Part shown: positions 28,156 to 37,134 of the stretch, piece by piece
Numbering within the stretch: position 1 is the first letter of the stretch
Layout: every line of letters starts with the position of its first letter
NCBI GenBank assembly: GCA_910583605.1
Contig: CAJTXN010000016.1
Span: forward strand, 1-63,015
Direction: 5' to 3'
DNA: 63,015 nt
From: an uncultured Lachnospiraceae bacterium
GTDB lineage: Bacteria; Bacillota; Clostridia; Lachnospirales; Lachnospiraceae
Position numbers and translations under genes: made by a program
The notes under the pieces: model-generated
Databases searched by the model: none
What the model was told of the DNA's origin: nothing
What the model saw: only the letters and a program-made list of their open reading frames with translations

Positions 28156-29391
28156 ATGGCAGTAATTAACCCTTTTCCATGTATAAAACCAACCAAAGAG
28201 CTGGCTTCCAAAGTAGCAGCATTACCTTATGATGTATATAACCGTAAAGAAGCCTGTGAGGCGGTGAAAGACAATACATACTCATTCTTAAGAATTGACC
28301 GGGCAGAGACACAGTTTGACGATTCTGTGGATACCTATGATGAACAGGTATATGCAAAGGCAAAGGAACTGTTGGAAAATATGAAGACAGAAGGCGTTTA
28401 TGTGAAAGAAGAAAAGCCCTGTTATTATGTATATGAACTGACCATGAACGGCAGGGTACAGACCGGAATCGTGGCATGTGCCAGCATTGACGATTATGTG
28501 AACAATGTAATTAAAAAGCATGAAAATACAAGAGAAGATAAAGAATTAGACCGGATTCGCCATGTAGATACCTGCAGCGCCCAGACAGGACCTATTTTTT
28601 TAGCCTATCGGAAAAATGACCGGATTAATGAAGTGATAGACCGGGTAAAGAAACAGGAGCCGATTTTTTCTTTCACGGCAGAGGATGAAATCGGACATGT
28701 TGGATATAGAATAGACAACTCAGAAGACATCCGCATGATACAGGAAGAATTCTCAGGAATACAGGAAATTTATATTGCAGATGGACATCACAGAGCAGCT
28801 TCTGCAGTGAAGGTAGGATTAAAACGACGTCAGGAGAACCCGGGATACACGGGAGATGAAGAGTTTAATTTTTTCCTGTCCGTATTATTTCAGGAGCAGG
28901 AACTTATGATTATGCCGTATAACCGTGTAGTAAAGGATTTGAATGGATTCACGGAAGAGGAATTTCTCGAAGAAGTAGCAAAAACTTTTGAAGTAAAGAA
29001 GATAGGAAACTGTGCATTTGAACCGGAGCAAAAAGAAAAAATTGCTATGTATATGGATGGAATCTGGTATGAATTGACGGCTAAAACAGAGATATTAAGT
29101 GAAGACGCCGTGGAAGGGCTGGATGTATCTTTATTACAGAATAATGTTTTAAATAACGTTTTAGGAATTACAGACCCGCGAACCGATAAACGGATTGATT
29201 TTATCGGAGGTATCCGGGGCTTAAAGGAACTGGAACGCAGATGCAGGGAGGATATGAAAGTAGCTTTTGCCATGTATCCCACCTCAATTCAGGAATTATT
29301 TGCGGTGGCAGATGCCGGACAACTGATGCCGCCGAAATCTACTTGGTTTGAGCCGAAATTGAGAAGCGGGCTGTTTATACATGAAATATAA
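28156..29391 (+). CDS. DUF1015 family protein
   Basis: A 411-residue cytosolic protein matching DUF1015 along its length: INPFPCIKPTKELASKVAAL, PYDVYNRKEA, YYVYELTMNGRVQTGIVACA, KKHENTREDKELDR, IYIADGHHRAASAVK and a C-terminal PKSTWFEPKLRSGLFIHEI. The biochemical function is unknown; the HENTR and DGHHR motifs suggest a charged active site. In many Clostridia it neighbours serC and serA, and it does so here once the surface-protein relic is discounted. AAAGGAG precedes the ATG. Its stop overlaps the next gene by 11 bp. Confidence 0.9.
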   Translation: MAVINPFPCIKPTKELASKVAALPYDVYNRKEACEAVKDNTYSFLRIDRAETQFDDSVDTYDEQVYAKAKELLENMKTEGVYVKEEKPCYYVYELTMNGRVQTGIVACASIDDYVNNVIKKHENTREDKELDRIRHVDTCSAQTGPIFLAYRKNDRINEVIDRVKKQEPIFSFTAEDEIGHVGYRIDNSEDIRMIQEEFSGIQEIYIADGHHRAASAVKVGLKRRQENPGYTGDEEFNFFLSVLFQEQELMIMPYNRVVKDLNGFTEEEFLEEVAKTFEVKKIGNCAFEPEQKEKIAMYMDGIWYELTAKTEILSEDAVEGLDVSLLQNNVLNNVLGITDPRTDKRIDFIGGIRGLKELERRCREDMKVAFAMYPTSIQELFAVADAGQLMPPKSTWFEPKLRSGLFIHEI

Positions 29392-29794
29392 TACCAGACA
29401 AAGGGAATTAATACTGGAATGTCTGATGAATTCCGGCGGCAGGCATATTACGGCAGAGGATATTCTGGAGTATCTGAAAGATAATGATACACCGGTTGGA
29501 AAAAGTACGGTTTACCGTTATCTTGAGGCGCTTACGGAACAGTGTGTGATCCGGAGATATACCATAGAAGACGGCATCGGCGCCTGTTATCAGTATATCG
29601 GCAATCCCGGAGGATGTCAGGAGCATTATCATCTGAAATGCAGCAGATGCGGACGTATATTTCATGTATCCTGTGAGTTTATGGACGAAATCAATTCACA
29701 TATTTTAAAAGAACATGATTTTCGGGTAGACAGCGGAAAAACGGTATTTTATGGGATTTGCGGAGCATGCGGAAATAGGGAAGAGAAAATGTGA
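29381..29794 (+). CDS. Fur-family transcriptional regulator
   Basis: 137 residues: an N-terminal winged helix (TRQRELILECLMNSGGRHIT, STVYRYLEALTEQCVIRRY) and a C-terminal dimerisation/metal domain with EHYHLKCSRCGRIFHV and GICGACGN. The two CxxC pairs bind structural zinc. The set of sensing ligands is closer to Fur/Zur than to PerR, but the metal cannot be told. It overlaps the DUF1015 gene by 11 bp, so translation is coupled. Confidence 0.88.
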   Translation: MKYNTRQRELILECLMNSGGRHITAEDILEYLKDNDTPVGKSTVYRYLEALTEQCVIRRYTIEDGIGACYQYIGNPGGCQEHYHLKCSRCGRIFHVSCEFMDEINSHILKEHDFRVDSGKTVFYGICGACGNREEKM

Positions 29795-29822
29795 TGACCG
29801 GGAAATCGTATTAAATGTTGAC

Positions 29823-29863
29823 ATCCTATGCTATAATAGTCGGAAATGACGATAGCATAGGAT
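29823..29863. promoter_or_regulatory. 12-bp dyad downstream of Fur-family gene
   Basis: ATCCTATGCTAT (29823-29834) and ATAGCATAGGAT (29852-29863) are perfect inverted repeats around a 17-nt loop. The following T content is weak. It may be a terminator for the DUF1015-fur pair or an operator for the gene at 29948. Confidence 0.5.
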
Positions 29864-29947
29864 TTGTTATTTAAACAGATGAATCCGAACCGGATGTTAT
29901 TAATTTTATAATTGCATATTAATATTAGAATAAAAAGAGGTGGGCGG

Positions 29948-30511
29948 ATGAAAAGAAATGAATTATGGGAACAGGCATTGATATTTGCAGCAGAAGCACA
30001 TGATAAATCTTATCGCAAAGGAACGGGTCTGCCTTACATTGTTCATCCCATAGAGGTATCATTTCTTGTGGCGGAACTGACCGGGGACGAGGAAGTGATT
30101 GCAGCTGCTGCCCTGCATGACGTAGTAGAGGATACAGAATATACCATTGAGGATATCCGATTACGCTTTGGAGAACGAGTAGCCTGTTATGTGGCGGCGG
30201 AAAGCGAAAATAAACGGAATGAAATGAGTCGTGAGGATTCATGGAAGATTCGGAAGCAGGAATTTCTGGACAAGCTGCCGGGGGAACCGATGGAAATAAA
30301 AATGATCGCATTGGCAGATAAATTATCCAATATGCGTTCCACCATGAAAGAATATGAAAAAATCGGAGATGCCGTATGGGAAAAGTTTCATCAGAAAGAC
30401 AAAAATGAACACCAATGGTATCATATGTCAGTATTAAACATATTGAGTGATTTTAGTGATAATGATTTGTGGAAAGAATACAAAGAATTATGTGAAACAA
30501 TTTTTAGATAA
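29948..30511 (+). CDS. HD-domain protein resembling small alarmone hydrolases
   Basis: About 187 residues: a single HD hydrolase domain of the RelA/SpoT/Mesh1 type (AHDKSYRKGTGLPYIVHPIE, HDVVEDTEY, ADKLSNMR) without the synthetase or TGS domains. Such proteins hydrolyse (p)ppGpp with Mn. All metal-ligand motifs (H, HD, D) are visible. The ATG at 29948 follows AGAGGTGGG; an upstream ATG at 29912 has no such site. The patatin-like gene begins 25 bp downstream. Substrate assignment is by family only. Confidence 0.85.
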   Translation: MKRNELWEQALIFAAEAHDKSYRKGTGLPYIVHPIEVSFLVAELTGDEEVIAAAALHDVVEDTEYTIEDIRLRFGERVACYVAAESENKRNEMSREDSWKIRKQEFLDKLPGEPMEIKMIALADKLSNMRSTMKEYEKIGDAVWEKFHQKDKNEHQWYHMSVLNILSDFSDNDLWKEYKELCETIFR

Positions 30512-30536
30512 AAGAGTGTTGAAAGGATGGTATAAA

Positions 30537-31376
30537 ATGGCAGGTTTAGTTTTAGAAGGGGGAACATTAAGGCCGATATTCAGTTGCGGCGTCATGGATG
30601 CCCTGTTGGACAATGATATTATGTTTCCATACATTATTGGAGTATCAGCAGGAATTACCGATGCATTTTCCTATGTTTCAAAACAAAAGGAGCGGAATCT
30701 GAAAGTATTGGAAAAATACAGACATGATAAGAGATATATCGGCTGGGGAAATTTCAGAAAATATAAAAGTCTCTTCGGACTGGATTTTGTCTATGATGTA
30801 GTACCGAATTCACTGGAAGTATTTGACTGGGATACATTCCGGCAGTATAACGGCAGGATACTGGTAGGCGTAACCAATGCCAGAACCGGACACATAGAAT
30901 ATATGGACGGAATGCAGCTGGATAATAAATATACCATGCTGCGGGCAACCTGTGCGATTCCTCTGTTGTTTCCACCGATCATAATCAACGGGACTCCTTA
31001 TTTTGACGGCGGACTGACAGCGCCAATCCCGATTAAACAGTCCATTATGGACGGAAATGAAAAAAATCTGATTATTCTTACCCGTACCAGGGATTATAGA
31101 AAAGAACTTAAAAAATCCAATATTATTGCGGCAGAAACACTGGAGAAAAAATATCCGAGAATTAAAAATATATTGCTGAAACGCCATATCCGGTATAATA
31201 AGACGGTGGAATTTGTCAACCGTCTGGAAAAAGAAGGAAAAGCCCTGGTGCTGCGCCCGGATTATCCGCTGGACAGTCTGGAGAAAGATGTGGAAGTCCT
31301 GCGGCAGACCAATCAGATGGGATATGATATGGCTATGAAGCGGATGGACGAAATAGCTTCTATTTTAAATCATTAG
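30537..31376 (+). CDS. patatin-like phospholipase family protein
   Basis: About 279 residues. The oxyanion motif LEGGTLRPIF, nucleophile S37 in GVSAG and the catalytic Asp in YFDGGLTAPIPI define a patatin Ser-Asp dyad (YjjU/YchK-like group), acting as acyl hydrolases, probably on lipids. No signal peptide or membrane helix. The ATG at 30537 follows GAAAGG; a longer frame from 30447 overlaps the HD gene and lacks a ribosome site. The substrate is unknown. Confidence 0.88.
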   Translation: MAGLVLEGGTLRPIFSCGVMDALLDNDIMFPYIIGVSAGITDAFSYVSKQKERNLKVLEKYRHDKRYIGWGNFRKYKSLFGLDFVYDVVPNSLEVFDWDTFRQYNGRILVGVTNARTGHIEYMDGMQLDNKYTMLRATCAIPLLFPPIIINGTPYFDGGLTAPIPIKQSIMDGNEKNLIILTRTRDYRKELKKSNIIAAETLEKKYPRIKNILLKRHIRYNKTVEFVNRLEKEGKALVLRPDYPLDSLEKDVEVLRQTNQMGYDMAMKRMDEIASILNH

Positions 31377-31427
31377 ATTTTGAAATTCCAAACTTCGGAG
31401 ATGATATCTTTAAAAGGAGGAAATGGA

Positions 31428-32099
31428 ATGGCTCTCATATATATTGTAGAGGATGATAAAAATATCAGTGAAATAGAAAGTTTTGCTCTGAAAAACAGCG
31501 GACATACTGTAGAAGCCTTTGACTGCGGAAAAGCGTTTTATAAAAAGATGACAGAAAAAGTACCAGATCTGATTCTGTTAGATATCATGCTTCCGGATGA
31601 AGATGGTCTGGAAATACTTAAAAAGATTCGAAATATACCGGAAACCAGACGGATTCCGGTTATTATGGTCACTGCCAGAACTACGGAACTGGACAAGGTA
31701 AAAGGATTGGATTCCGGTGCAGATGACTATCTGACAAAACCGTTTGGAGTCATGGAACTGATATCCAGAGTAAAGGCATTGCTCCGCAGAAGCAGCGGAA
31801 TGGATGGGAATGATATGCTGACGTTAGGAGAAATCATTCTGGACGGAGACAAGCATGTGGTATATGTAAATAAAGAACTATGTGAACTGACATATAAAGA
31901 GTATGAATTGTTAAGGCTGCTTATGCAGCATCAGGGGATCGTTCTGAAAAGAGATGTCATCATGGAAAGAATCTGGAGTCTGGATTATGAAGGAGAATCA
32001 AGAACTTTAGATGTTCATATCAAAACACTGCGCCAGAAATTAAAAACTGCAGGAGGACATATAAAGACCATCCGGAATGTGGGATATATTATGGAATAG
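31428..32099 (+). CDS. response regulator, PhoP/PhoB-like
   Basis: About 223 residues: a receiver with acidic residues 8-10, phospho-acceptor D52 in LLDIMLPDEDG and Lys in YLTKPFG, then an OmpR-type winged helix (LTYKEYELLRLLMQHQG, DVHIKTLRQKLK). AAAGGAGG lies 8 nt before the ATG at 31428. The kinase starts 12 bp downstream. Placement before a Na/phosphate cotransporter suggests phosphate control. Confidence 0.9.
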   Translation: MALIYIVEDDKNISEIESFALKNSGHTVEAFDCGKAFYKKMTEKVPDLILLDIMLPDEDGLEILKKIRNIPETRRIPVIMVTARTTELDKVKGLDSGADDYLTKPFGVMELISRVKALLRRSSGMDGNDMLTLGEIILDGDKHVVYVNKELCELTYKEYELLRLLMQHQGIVLKRDVIMERIWSLDYEGESRTLDVHIKTLRQKLKTAGGHIKTIRNVGYIME

Positions 32100-32111
32100 G
32101 AGGATTTTTCC

Positions 32112-33470
32112 GTGAAAAAGAAGATTAATTTGCAGTTTATAATGATAACCGCAATTGCAATAATATTCACCGCAGTTTTTTCAGGCATTATCTTTTATGA
32201 AATTTTTAAGACGGAAGTGATGGAAGAAATAAAGTCCTATGCGCATCTGTTAACAGCGGCCGTTTCTTTTGAAGAACTGGAAGAAAACCTGAGTGAAAAA
32301 AATATTCGAAACCTGCGTATTACGGTAATGAATAAAGACGGTACGGTACAATTTGATACCAATGCGGATATCGGAGGAATGGATAATCACCGGAGACGGC
32401 CGGAAATTATGGAGGCAATGAAGTATGGGGAAGGTGAAACCATCCGAAAATCAGAAACTCTGGATACCAATACGTTTTATTATGCCATCCGGCTGGAAGA
32501 TGGAGGAATCATCAGAGTAGCGAAGGAAAGCAGCAGTATATATCATGTATTTCTTAATTCATTTCCGTATATCGGGATGATTGCTGTGATACTGTTTTTT
32601 ATTTGTATTGTTATATCCCATATCCTGACAAAGAGTCTGATTTTTCCGATTGAGAAAATGTCCCGGGATATTGACCATGTCAGTGAAATTAATACTTACA
32701 AAGAACTGATTCCGTTTATGAATACCATACAGAAGCAGCATGAGGACATTTTGAAAAATGCAAAACTGCGTCAGGAGTTTACCGCCAATGTATCCCACGA
32801 GTTGAAGACGCCGCTGACATCCATATCGGGATACTCGGAGCTGATTGAAAACGGTATGGCGGACAATGAGGATATAATACGGTTTGCCAGGGAAATTCAC
32901 CGGAATTCCAACCGGCTTCTTACACTGATCAATGATATTATACGGCTGTCGGAATTAGATACCGTTGATATGAATGTGGGATTTGAACGGCTGAATCTGT
33001 ATGATCTGGCTTTTAACTGTGTGGAAATGTTGAAAATGAATGCAGAGAAGCATAAAGTAACAATCAGTATTAAAGGGCAGGAGGTATATATTCTCGGAAA
33101 TCGTCAGATGATAGATGAAATGATATATAATTTATGTGATAATGCAATTCGTTATAACAATGAAAATGGTACCGTGGCAGTAACGGTCATGGGAATCCGT
33201 CGTTTTGAATCCGAACACGGAAGATTGAAAAATGAAGCTGTATTATCGGTAAAAGATACCGGAATCGGAATACCGAAAAAACATCAGCAACGAATATTTG
33301 AGCGGTTTTACAGAGTGGATAAAAGCCGTTCGAAATCTACCGGAGGTACAGGGCTTGGACTGGCCATTGTCAAACACATTGTAGCGGGGCATAAAGGTGC
33401 GGCAATTGAACTTGAAAGCGACAGCGGTAAAGGAACGGAAATTAAGATAATATTTCCGGCAGATGAATAA
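32112..33470 (+). CDS. sensor histidine kinase, PhoR-like
   Basis: 452 residues. Two membrane helices (about 9-31 and 155-177) bound an extracytoplasmic sensor of about 125 residues (NLRITVMNKDGTVQFDTNAD resembles a PAS-like PhoR sensor). The cytosolic part has HisKA with SHELKTPLTSISGY and a HATPase domain (CDNAIRYN, KDTGIGIPKKH, GGTGLGLAIVKHI). The GTG start follows AGGAGG by 8 nt. It forms a two-gene unit with the regulator upstream. Confidence 0.9.
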   Translation: MKKKINLQFIMITAIAIIFTAVFSGIIFYEIFKTEVMEEIKSYAHLLTAAVSFEELEENLSEKNIRNLRITVMNKDGTVQFDTNADIGGMDNHRRRPEIMEAMKYGEGETIRKSETLDTNTFYYAIRLEDGGIIRVAKESSSIYHVFLNSFPYIGMIAVILFFICIVISHILTKSLIFPIEKMSRDIDHVSEINTYKELIPFMNTIQKQHEDILKNAKLRQEFTANVSHELKTPLTSISGYSELIENGMADNEDIIRFAREIHRNSNRLLTLINDIIRLSELDTVDMNVGFERLNLYDLAFNCVEMLKMNAEKHKVTISIKGQEVYILGNRQMIDEMIYNLCDNAIRYNNENGTVAVTVMGIRRFESEHGRLKNEAVLSVKDTGIGIPKKHQQRIFERFYRVDKSRSKSTGGTGLGLAIVKHIVAGHKGAAIELESDSGKGTEIKIIFPADE

Positions 33471-33503
33471 AGGAAAATTTTATGTATATAATAATATTTA
33501 TTT

Positions 33504-33539
33504 TACAAGTATTTGAATAAGACAGATACTTGTATTTTT
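33504..33539 (+). terminator. intrinsic terminator
   Basis: TACAAGTAT (33504-33512) pairs with ATACTTGTA (33526-33534), followed by T5. It separates the two-component genes from the cotransporter. Confidence 0.75.
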
Positions 33540-33586
33540 ATTGTTTTATTTTATGTTCTGTGACATTACGGAACCGGAAAATAATT

Positions 33587-33639
33587 TTACGCAGATTTTA
33601 CATAGATACAACCTGAAATTAACATGGTATTTATATAAT
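33587..33639 (+). promoter_or_regulatory. candidate Pho box and promoter of Na/Pi cotransporter
   Basis: TTACGC (33587), TTACAT (33598) and TTAACA (33619), with a weaker CAACCT at 33609, repeat about every 11 bp. The last ends 9 bp before TATAAT at 33634-33639. There is no good -35. Gram-positive PhoP sites are TTAACA-like repeats with this period at activated promoters. Confidence 0.5.
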
Positions 33640-33683
33640 TCGGGTAACTGGTAATTTGAAATTATAAAGAATGGAGATACAGA

Positions 33684-35450
33684 ATGGATATTTTTAGTAT
33701 TTTCACCATGTTTGGTGGTCTTGCCTTGTTTTTATACGGAATGAATCTGATGGGAGAGGGGCTGGCAAAGGTATCCGGCGGAAAGCTGGAGCAGATATTG
33801 GAGCGAATGACCAATTCTACCGGAAAAGCAGTGCTGCTGGGGGCAGCGGTCACGGCAGTGATTCAGTCATCCTCTGCAACCACGGTAATGGTGGTGGGGT
33901 TTGTAAATTCGGGAATTATGCGGCTGTCCCAGGCGGTTGGAGTGATTATGGGTGCAAATATAGGAACAACAGTTACTTCCTGGGTATTGAGTCTTGCAGG
34001 AATTGACAGCAGTAATTTTTTTGTACAATTTCTAAAACCAAGTTCCTTTTCTCCGGTGCTGGCGGTTATTGGCATGATACTGATCATGTTTTCAAAAAGT
34101 GATAAGAAAAGGGATGTGGGCTCCATTCTGATCGGTTTTGCCATTCTGATGTTCGGAATGGATACCATGAGTTCGGCAGTAAAACCTTTGGCAGAGGTAA
34201 AGGCATTTACCAATATCCTGACCATGTTCTCCAATCCGGTTCTCGGAATGCTGGCCGGTCTGGTACTGACGGCGGTTATCCAGAGTTCATCGGCTTCCGT
34301 GGGAATTTTGCAGGCATTGTGCGGAACCGGCCTTGGATATGCCACTGCTTTGCCGGTGATTATGGGGCAGAATATAGGAACCTGTGTTACGGCATTGATT
34401 TCCGGTATCGGCGCAAATAAAAATGCGAAGCGGGCTGCTCTGATTCATTTGTATTTTAATCTGATAGGCACGATTTTTTTTATGTCCCTGTTCTATCTGT
34501 TGGATACATTTGTGGGATTCCCGTTTATGAATGACAATGCCACGAAATTAGGAATTGCCGTTATTCATACAATTTTCAATGTATTTGCCACCTTGTTTTT
34601 ATTACCTTTTGCAAAAGGGCTGGAAAAACTTGCCTGTCTTACGGTCAGGGATGAAAGCGGAAATCCGGCGGAAGAACAAAAAAAACAGGAGTTTATGCTG
34701 CTGGATAACCGTTTTCTGGATAAACCGGCATTTGCAGTGGAGCGATGTAAACAGGTAAGTTTTCAAATGGCGGCATTGTCTGAAAAAGCAATTATGCAGG
34801 CTGTAGCTCTGCTGGACAATTATAATGATGATGTAAGACGGGAAATTATAGAAATTGAAAATAAAGTGGACCGGTATGAAGATGAATTGGGAACCTATAT
34901 GGTAAAGCTGGCCGGAAAAAATATGTCAGAGAACGACAGCAGAGCCATATCCATGCTGCTGCACTGTATCGGAGATTTTGAACGGATATCAGACCATGCC
35001 CTGAATATCAGTGAAACTGCCCAGGAAATGCATGATAAAAAAATTCGGTTTTCCGAAAAAGCAAAAGCAGAAATCCGGGTATATACAAAGGCCATGATAG
35101 ATATTATGGAATTGACCACAAAAGTATTTTATAATGGAGATATTCAGCTTGCAACTGCGGTAGAACCTTTGGAGGAAGTGATTGACGGGCTCAATGTAGA
35201 ACTGAAAAAACGTCATGTAAAGCGTCTGCGAAATGGGGAATGTACCATAGAACTGGGATTTATCCTGTCGGATATCATTTCGAATTATGAACGTGTGGCG
35301 GACCATTGTTCCAATATTGCGGTCTGTCTGATTCAGATTCATGATGACGGATTTGATACACATGAATACCTGGAGCAGATCAGAAGTGAGGAAAACAGGG
35401 AATTTATGGAGATGTATCGGAAATATAAGAAAAATTATGAATTGGGATAA
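33684..35450 (+). CDS. Na/Pi cotransporter family protein with PhoU-like domain
   Basis: 588 residues. The N-terminal about 320 residues hold two inverted Na_Pi_cotrans repeats with the hallmark QSSSATTVMVVGFVNSG and VIQSSSASVGILQAL segments and about eight membrane helices. The C-terminal about 230 residues are a cytosolic helical PhoU-like domain (NDSRAISMLLHCIGDFERIS, ISNYERVADHCSNIA). It likely imports inorganic phosphate with sodium. It is preceded by a candidate Pho box and by a PhoP/PhoR-like pair, so control by phosphate is plausible. A palindromic repeat begins directly at the stop. Confidence 0.92.
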   Translation: MDIFSIFTMFGGLALFLYGMNLMGEGLAKVSGGKLEQILERMTNSTGKAVLLGAAVTAVIQSSSATTVMVVGFVNSGIMRLSQAVGVIMGANIGTTVTSWVLSLAGIDSSNFFVQFLKPSSFSPVLAVIGMILIMFSKSDKKRDVGSILIGFAILMFGMDTMSSAVKPLAEVKAFTNILTMFSNPVLGMLAGLVLTAVIQSSSASVGILQALCGTGLGYATALPVIMGQNIGTCVTALISGIGANKNAKRAALIHLYFNLIGTIFFMSLFYLLDTFVGFPFMNDNATKLGIAVIHTIFNVFATLFLLPFAKGLEKLACLTVRDESGNPAEEQKKQEFMLLDNRFLDKPAFAVERCKQVSFQMAALSEKAIMQAVALLDNYNDDVRREIIEIENKVDRYEDELGTYMVKLAGKNMSENDSRAISMLLHCIGDFERISDHALNISETAQEMHDKKIRFSEKAKAEIRVYTKAMIDIMELTTKVFYNGDIQLATAVEPLEEVIDGLNVELKKRHVKRLRNGECTIELGFILSDIISNYERVADHCSNIAVCLIQIHDDGFDTHEYLEQIRSEENREFMEMYRKYKKNYELG

Positions 35451-35535
35451 AATCTGGCTATACGGACGCAGCTATGTCCGGTGGAACATTCGGGCAGGTT
35501 CTACCGGGCATAGCTGTGTCCGCATTGGCTGAATA
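35451..35535 (+). repeat. short palindromic element, copy S1
   Basis: Arms at 35463-35482 and 35503-35522 (CGGACGCAGCTATGTCCGGT against ACCGGGCATAGCTGTGTCCG) match at 18 of 20 positions around a 20-nt loop. The flanking AATCTGGCTATAC matches the ends of the other copies. It sits at the cotransporter stop and may also end its transcript. Confidence 0.8.
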
Positions 35536-35692
35536 TATGATGTAAAACTACATAAATTATTTTCTATCATTCAATTTTTCTTTGGGAGAGGAATTAGGAA
35601 CAAACTTTTATCTGGTTTAACATCCAACTGTAAATTCGTAACAATGTTTATAATAAATACATAATTTAAAAAACACAATATAATTTCACAAT

Positions 35693-35793
35693 TTCTAAAT
35701 CTGACAGAAAACAGCAGATGCGGATGTCTTTTGAGCGTCGCCAACCGTTCCCCAAAGGCATCCGCATCTGCGTCCGGCCAGCCATTATAATGC
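35693..35793. repeat. short palindromic element, copy S2
   Basis: CAGATGCGGATGTCTTT (35715-35731) pairs with AAAGGCATCCGCATCTG (35754-35770). Left flank CTAAATCTGACAGAAAACAG and right flank CGTCCGGCCAGCCATTATAA correspond to the termini of the other copies. The 445-bp gap 35450-35895 holds S1 and S2 and no gene. Confidence 0.8.
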
Positions 35794-35894
35794 CGAAATC
35801 CCTCGTCTCATGTTTAAAACTCTTGATAATAGGAAAGTATAGTTGTATAATCATTTTGTTTCAAAATCTCAAATCAGGAAAGGAATGAGCATTT

Positions 35895-36341
35895 ATGAGC
35901 AAGATAGAAACCGTAAGGGCAGAGATGGTTAACGCCATGAAAAACAAAGATAAGGAACGCAAGGAAATCCTGTCTTTATTGCTGGCAGCTTTAAAAAACG
36001 TTGCCATTGATAAAAGGGCAGATTTAACAGAGGAAGAGGAAAACTCTGTTGTTTTAAAAGAGATAAAGCAGTTAAATGACCTGTTGGAACAGACCCCGGC
36101 AGACAGAACGGATATAATTGAATTATGCAGATACAGAATCGGAGTGCTGGAAGAATTTGCGCCGAAGATGCTGAATGAAGAAGAAATTAAAGAACTGATT
36201 GCCGAAGTAATGCAGGGACTTGGAATTGACGCACCGGCACCGTCAGACAAGGGAAAGATTATGAAAGAACTGATGCCGAAAGTAAAAGGAAAAGCCGATG
36301 GAAAAATGGTCAATCAGTTAGTGGCAGATATGTTTCGATAG
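35895..36341 (+). CDS. GatB/YqeY domain protein
   Basis: 148 residues covering the YqeY family (VRAEMVNAMKNKDKERKEIL, then LSLLLAALKNVAIDK, and AEVMQGLGI). The fold is shared with the tail of the GatB amidotransferase subunit, which binds tRNA; stand-alone YqeY proteins have no firm function. AGGAAAGGA precedes the ATG. The ThrE-like pair starts 16 bp downstream, so it may be the first gene of that operon. Confidence 0.88.
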   Translation: MSKIETVRAEMVNAMKNKDKERKEILSLLLAALKNVAIDKRADLTEEEENSVVLKEIKQLNDLLEQTPADRTDIIELCRYRIGVLEEFAPKMLNEEEIKELIAEVMQGLGIDAPAPSDKGKIMKELMPKVKGKADGKMVNQLVADMFR

Positions 36342-36357
36342 AAACACAGGGATTTGT

Positions 36358-37116
36358 ATGAAAGATAACTATGATTATAGATTGTTGATGGATACGGCAA
36401 TTCTGGCAGGAGAAATCATGCTGAGAAACGGTGCGGAGACTTACAGGGTGGAAGATACGGTTTTCAAAATGCTGGAAATCGGTAAGTGTATGCATACCCA
36501 GGTGGTAGCGCTGATTACCAGTATCAGCGCCACCATATCAAATCCGGATATGGATGCACTGACGGTTGTCAGAAGAATAACGGAACGGGGAACCAATTTA
36601 AACAAAGTCTATTTAGTAAATAACGTATCCAGGGAATTTTGCAGCGGAAGTATTGATCTGAAAACGGCATTCAGACGTTTAAAAGAAATACGGAATACAA
36701 CGGAATATTCTGCGGTTACAAAACGGATTGCAGCAGTTCTCATTGTGCCGTTGTTTGTAATGCTGCTGGGTGGTGGCTTTTATGATATACTGACAGGGCT
36801 GGTCAATGGATTTCTGCTGATGGGAGTCGTATATCTGTGTGATAAGATGGAGTTAAATGCATTTGTCCGGGAAATCATTGCCTCGGCCTGTGTGGCAGGG
36901 TTTGCATCACTGGTAAGCCTGAAATGGGGAGAAATTGATATGGAAGTGGTCATTATTTCTTCCATTATGCCCATGGTTCCCGGAGTTGCCATTACCAATG
37001 CCATTCGGGATACCCTTCAGGGGGATTATATGTCAGGTGTGGCCAGAGTACTGGAAGCATTTGCAAAGGCATTATCCATTGCACTGGGGGTATATGTGGG
37101 GCTCTGGGTTTTATGA
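36358..37116 (+). CDS. threonine/serine exporter family, ThrE N-terminal half
   Basis: 252 residues. The N-terminal cytosolic region (GEIMLRNGAETYRVEDTVFK, VVALITSISATI) is the DUF1212/ThrE signature and is followed by about five helices (IAAVLIVPLFVMLLGGGFYD, IISSIMPMVPGVAITNAIRD). Full ThrE exports threonine and serine; here it is split into two genes, as usual in Firmicutes. Its partner lies 18 bp downstream. Confidence 0.88.
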   Translation: MKDNYDYRLLMDTAILAGEIMLRNGAETYRVEDTVFKMLEIGKCMHTQVVALITSISATISNPDMDALTVVRRITERGTNLNKVYLVNNVSREFCSGSIDLKTAFRRLKEIRNTTEYSAVTKRIAAVLIVPLFVMLLGGGFYDILTGLVNGFLLMGVVYLCDKMELNAFVREIIASACVAGFASLVSLKWGEIDMEVVIISSIMPMVPGVAITNAIRDTLQGDYMSGVARVLEAFAKALSIALGVYVGLWVL

Positions 37117-37134
37117 CAGAAAGGATAGTTTATT

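Noticed and set aside
29818..29837. TTGACA followed by TATAAT
   Set aside because: The gap is only 8 nt, too short for a sigma-A promoter.
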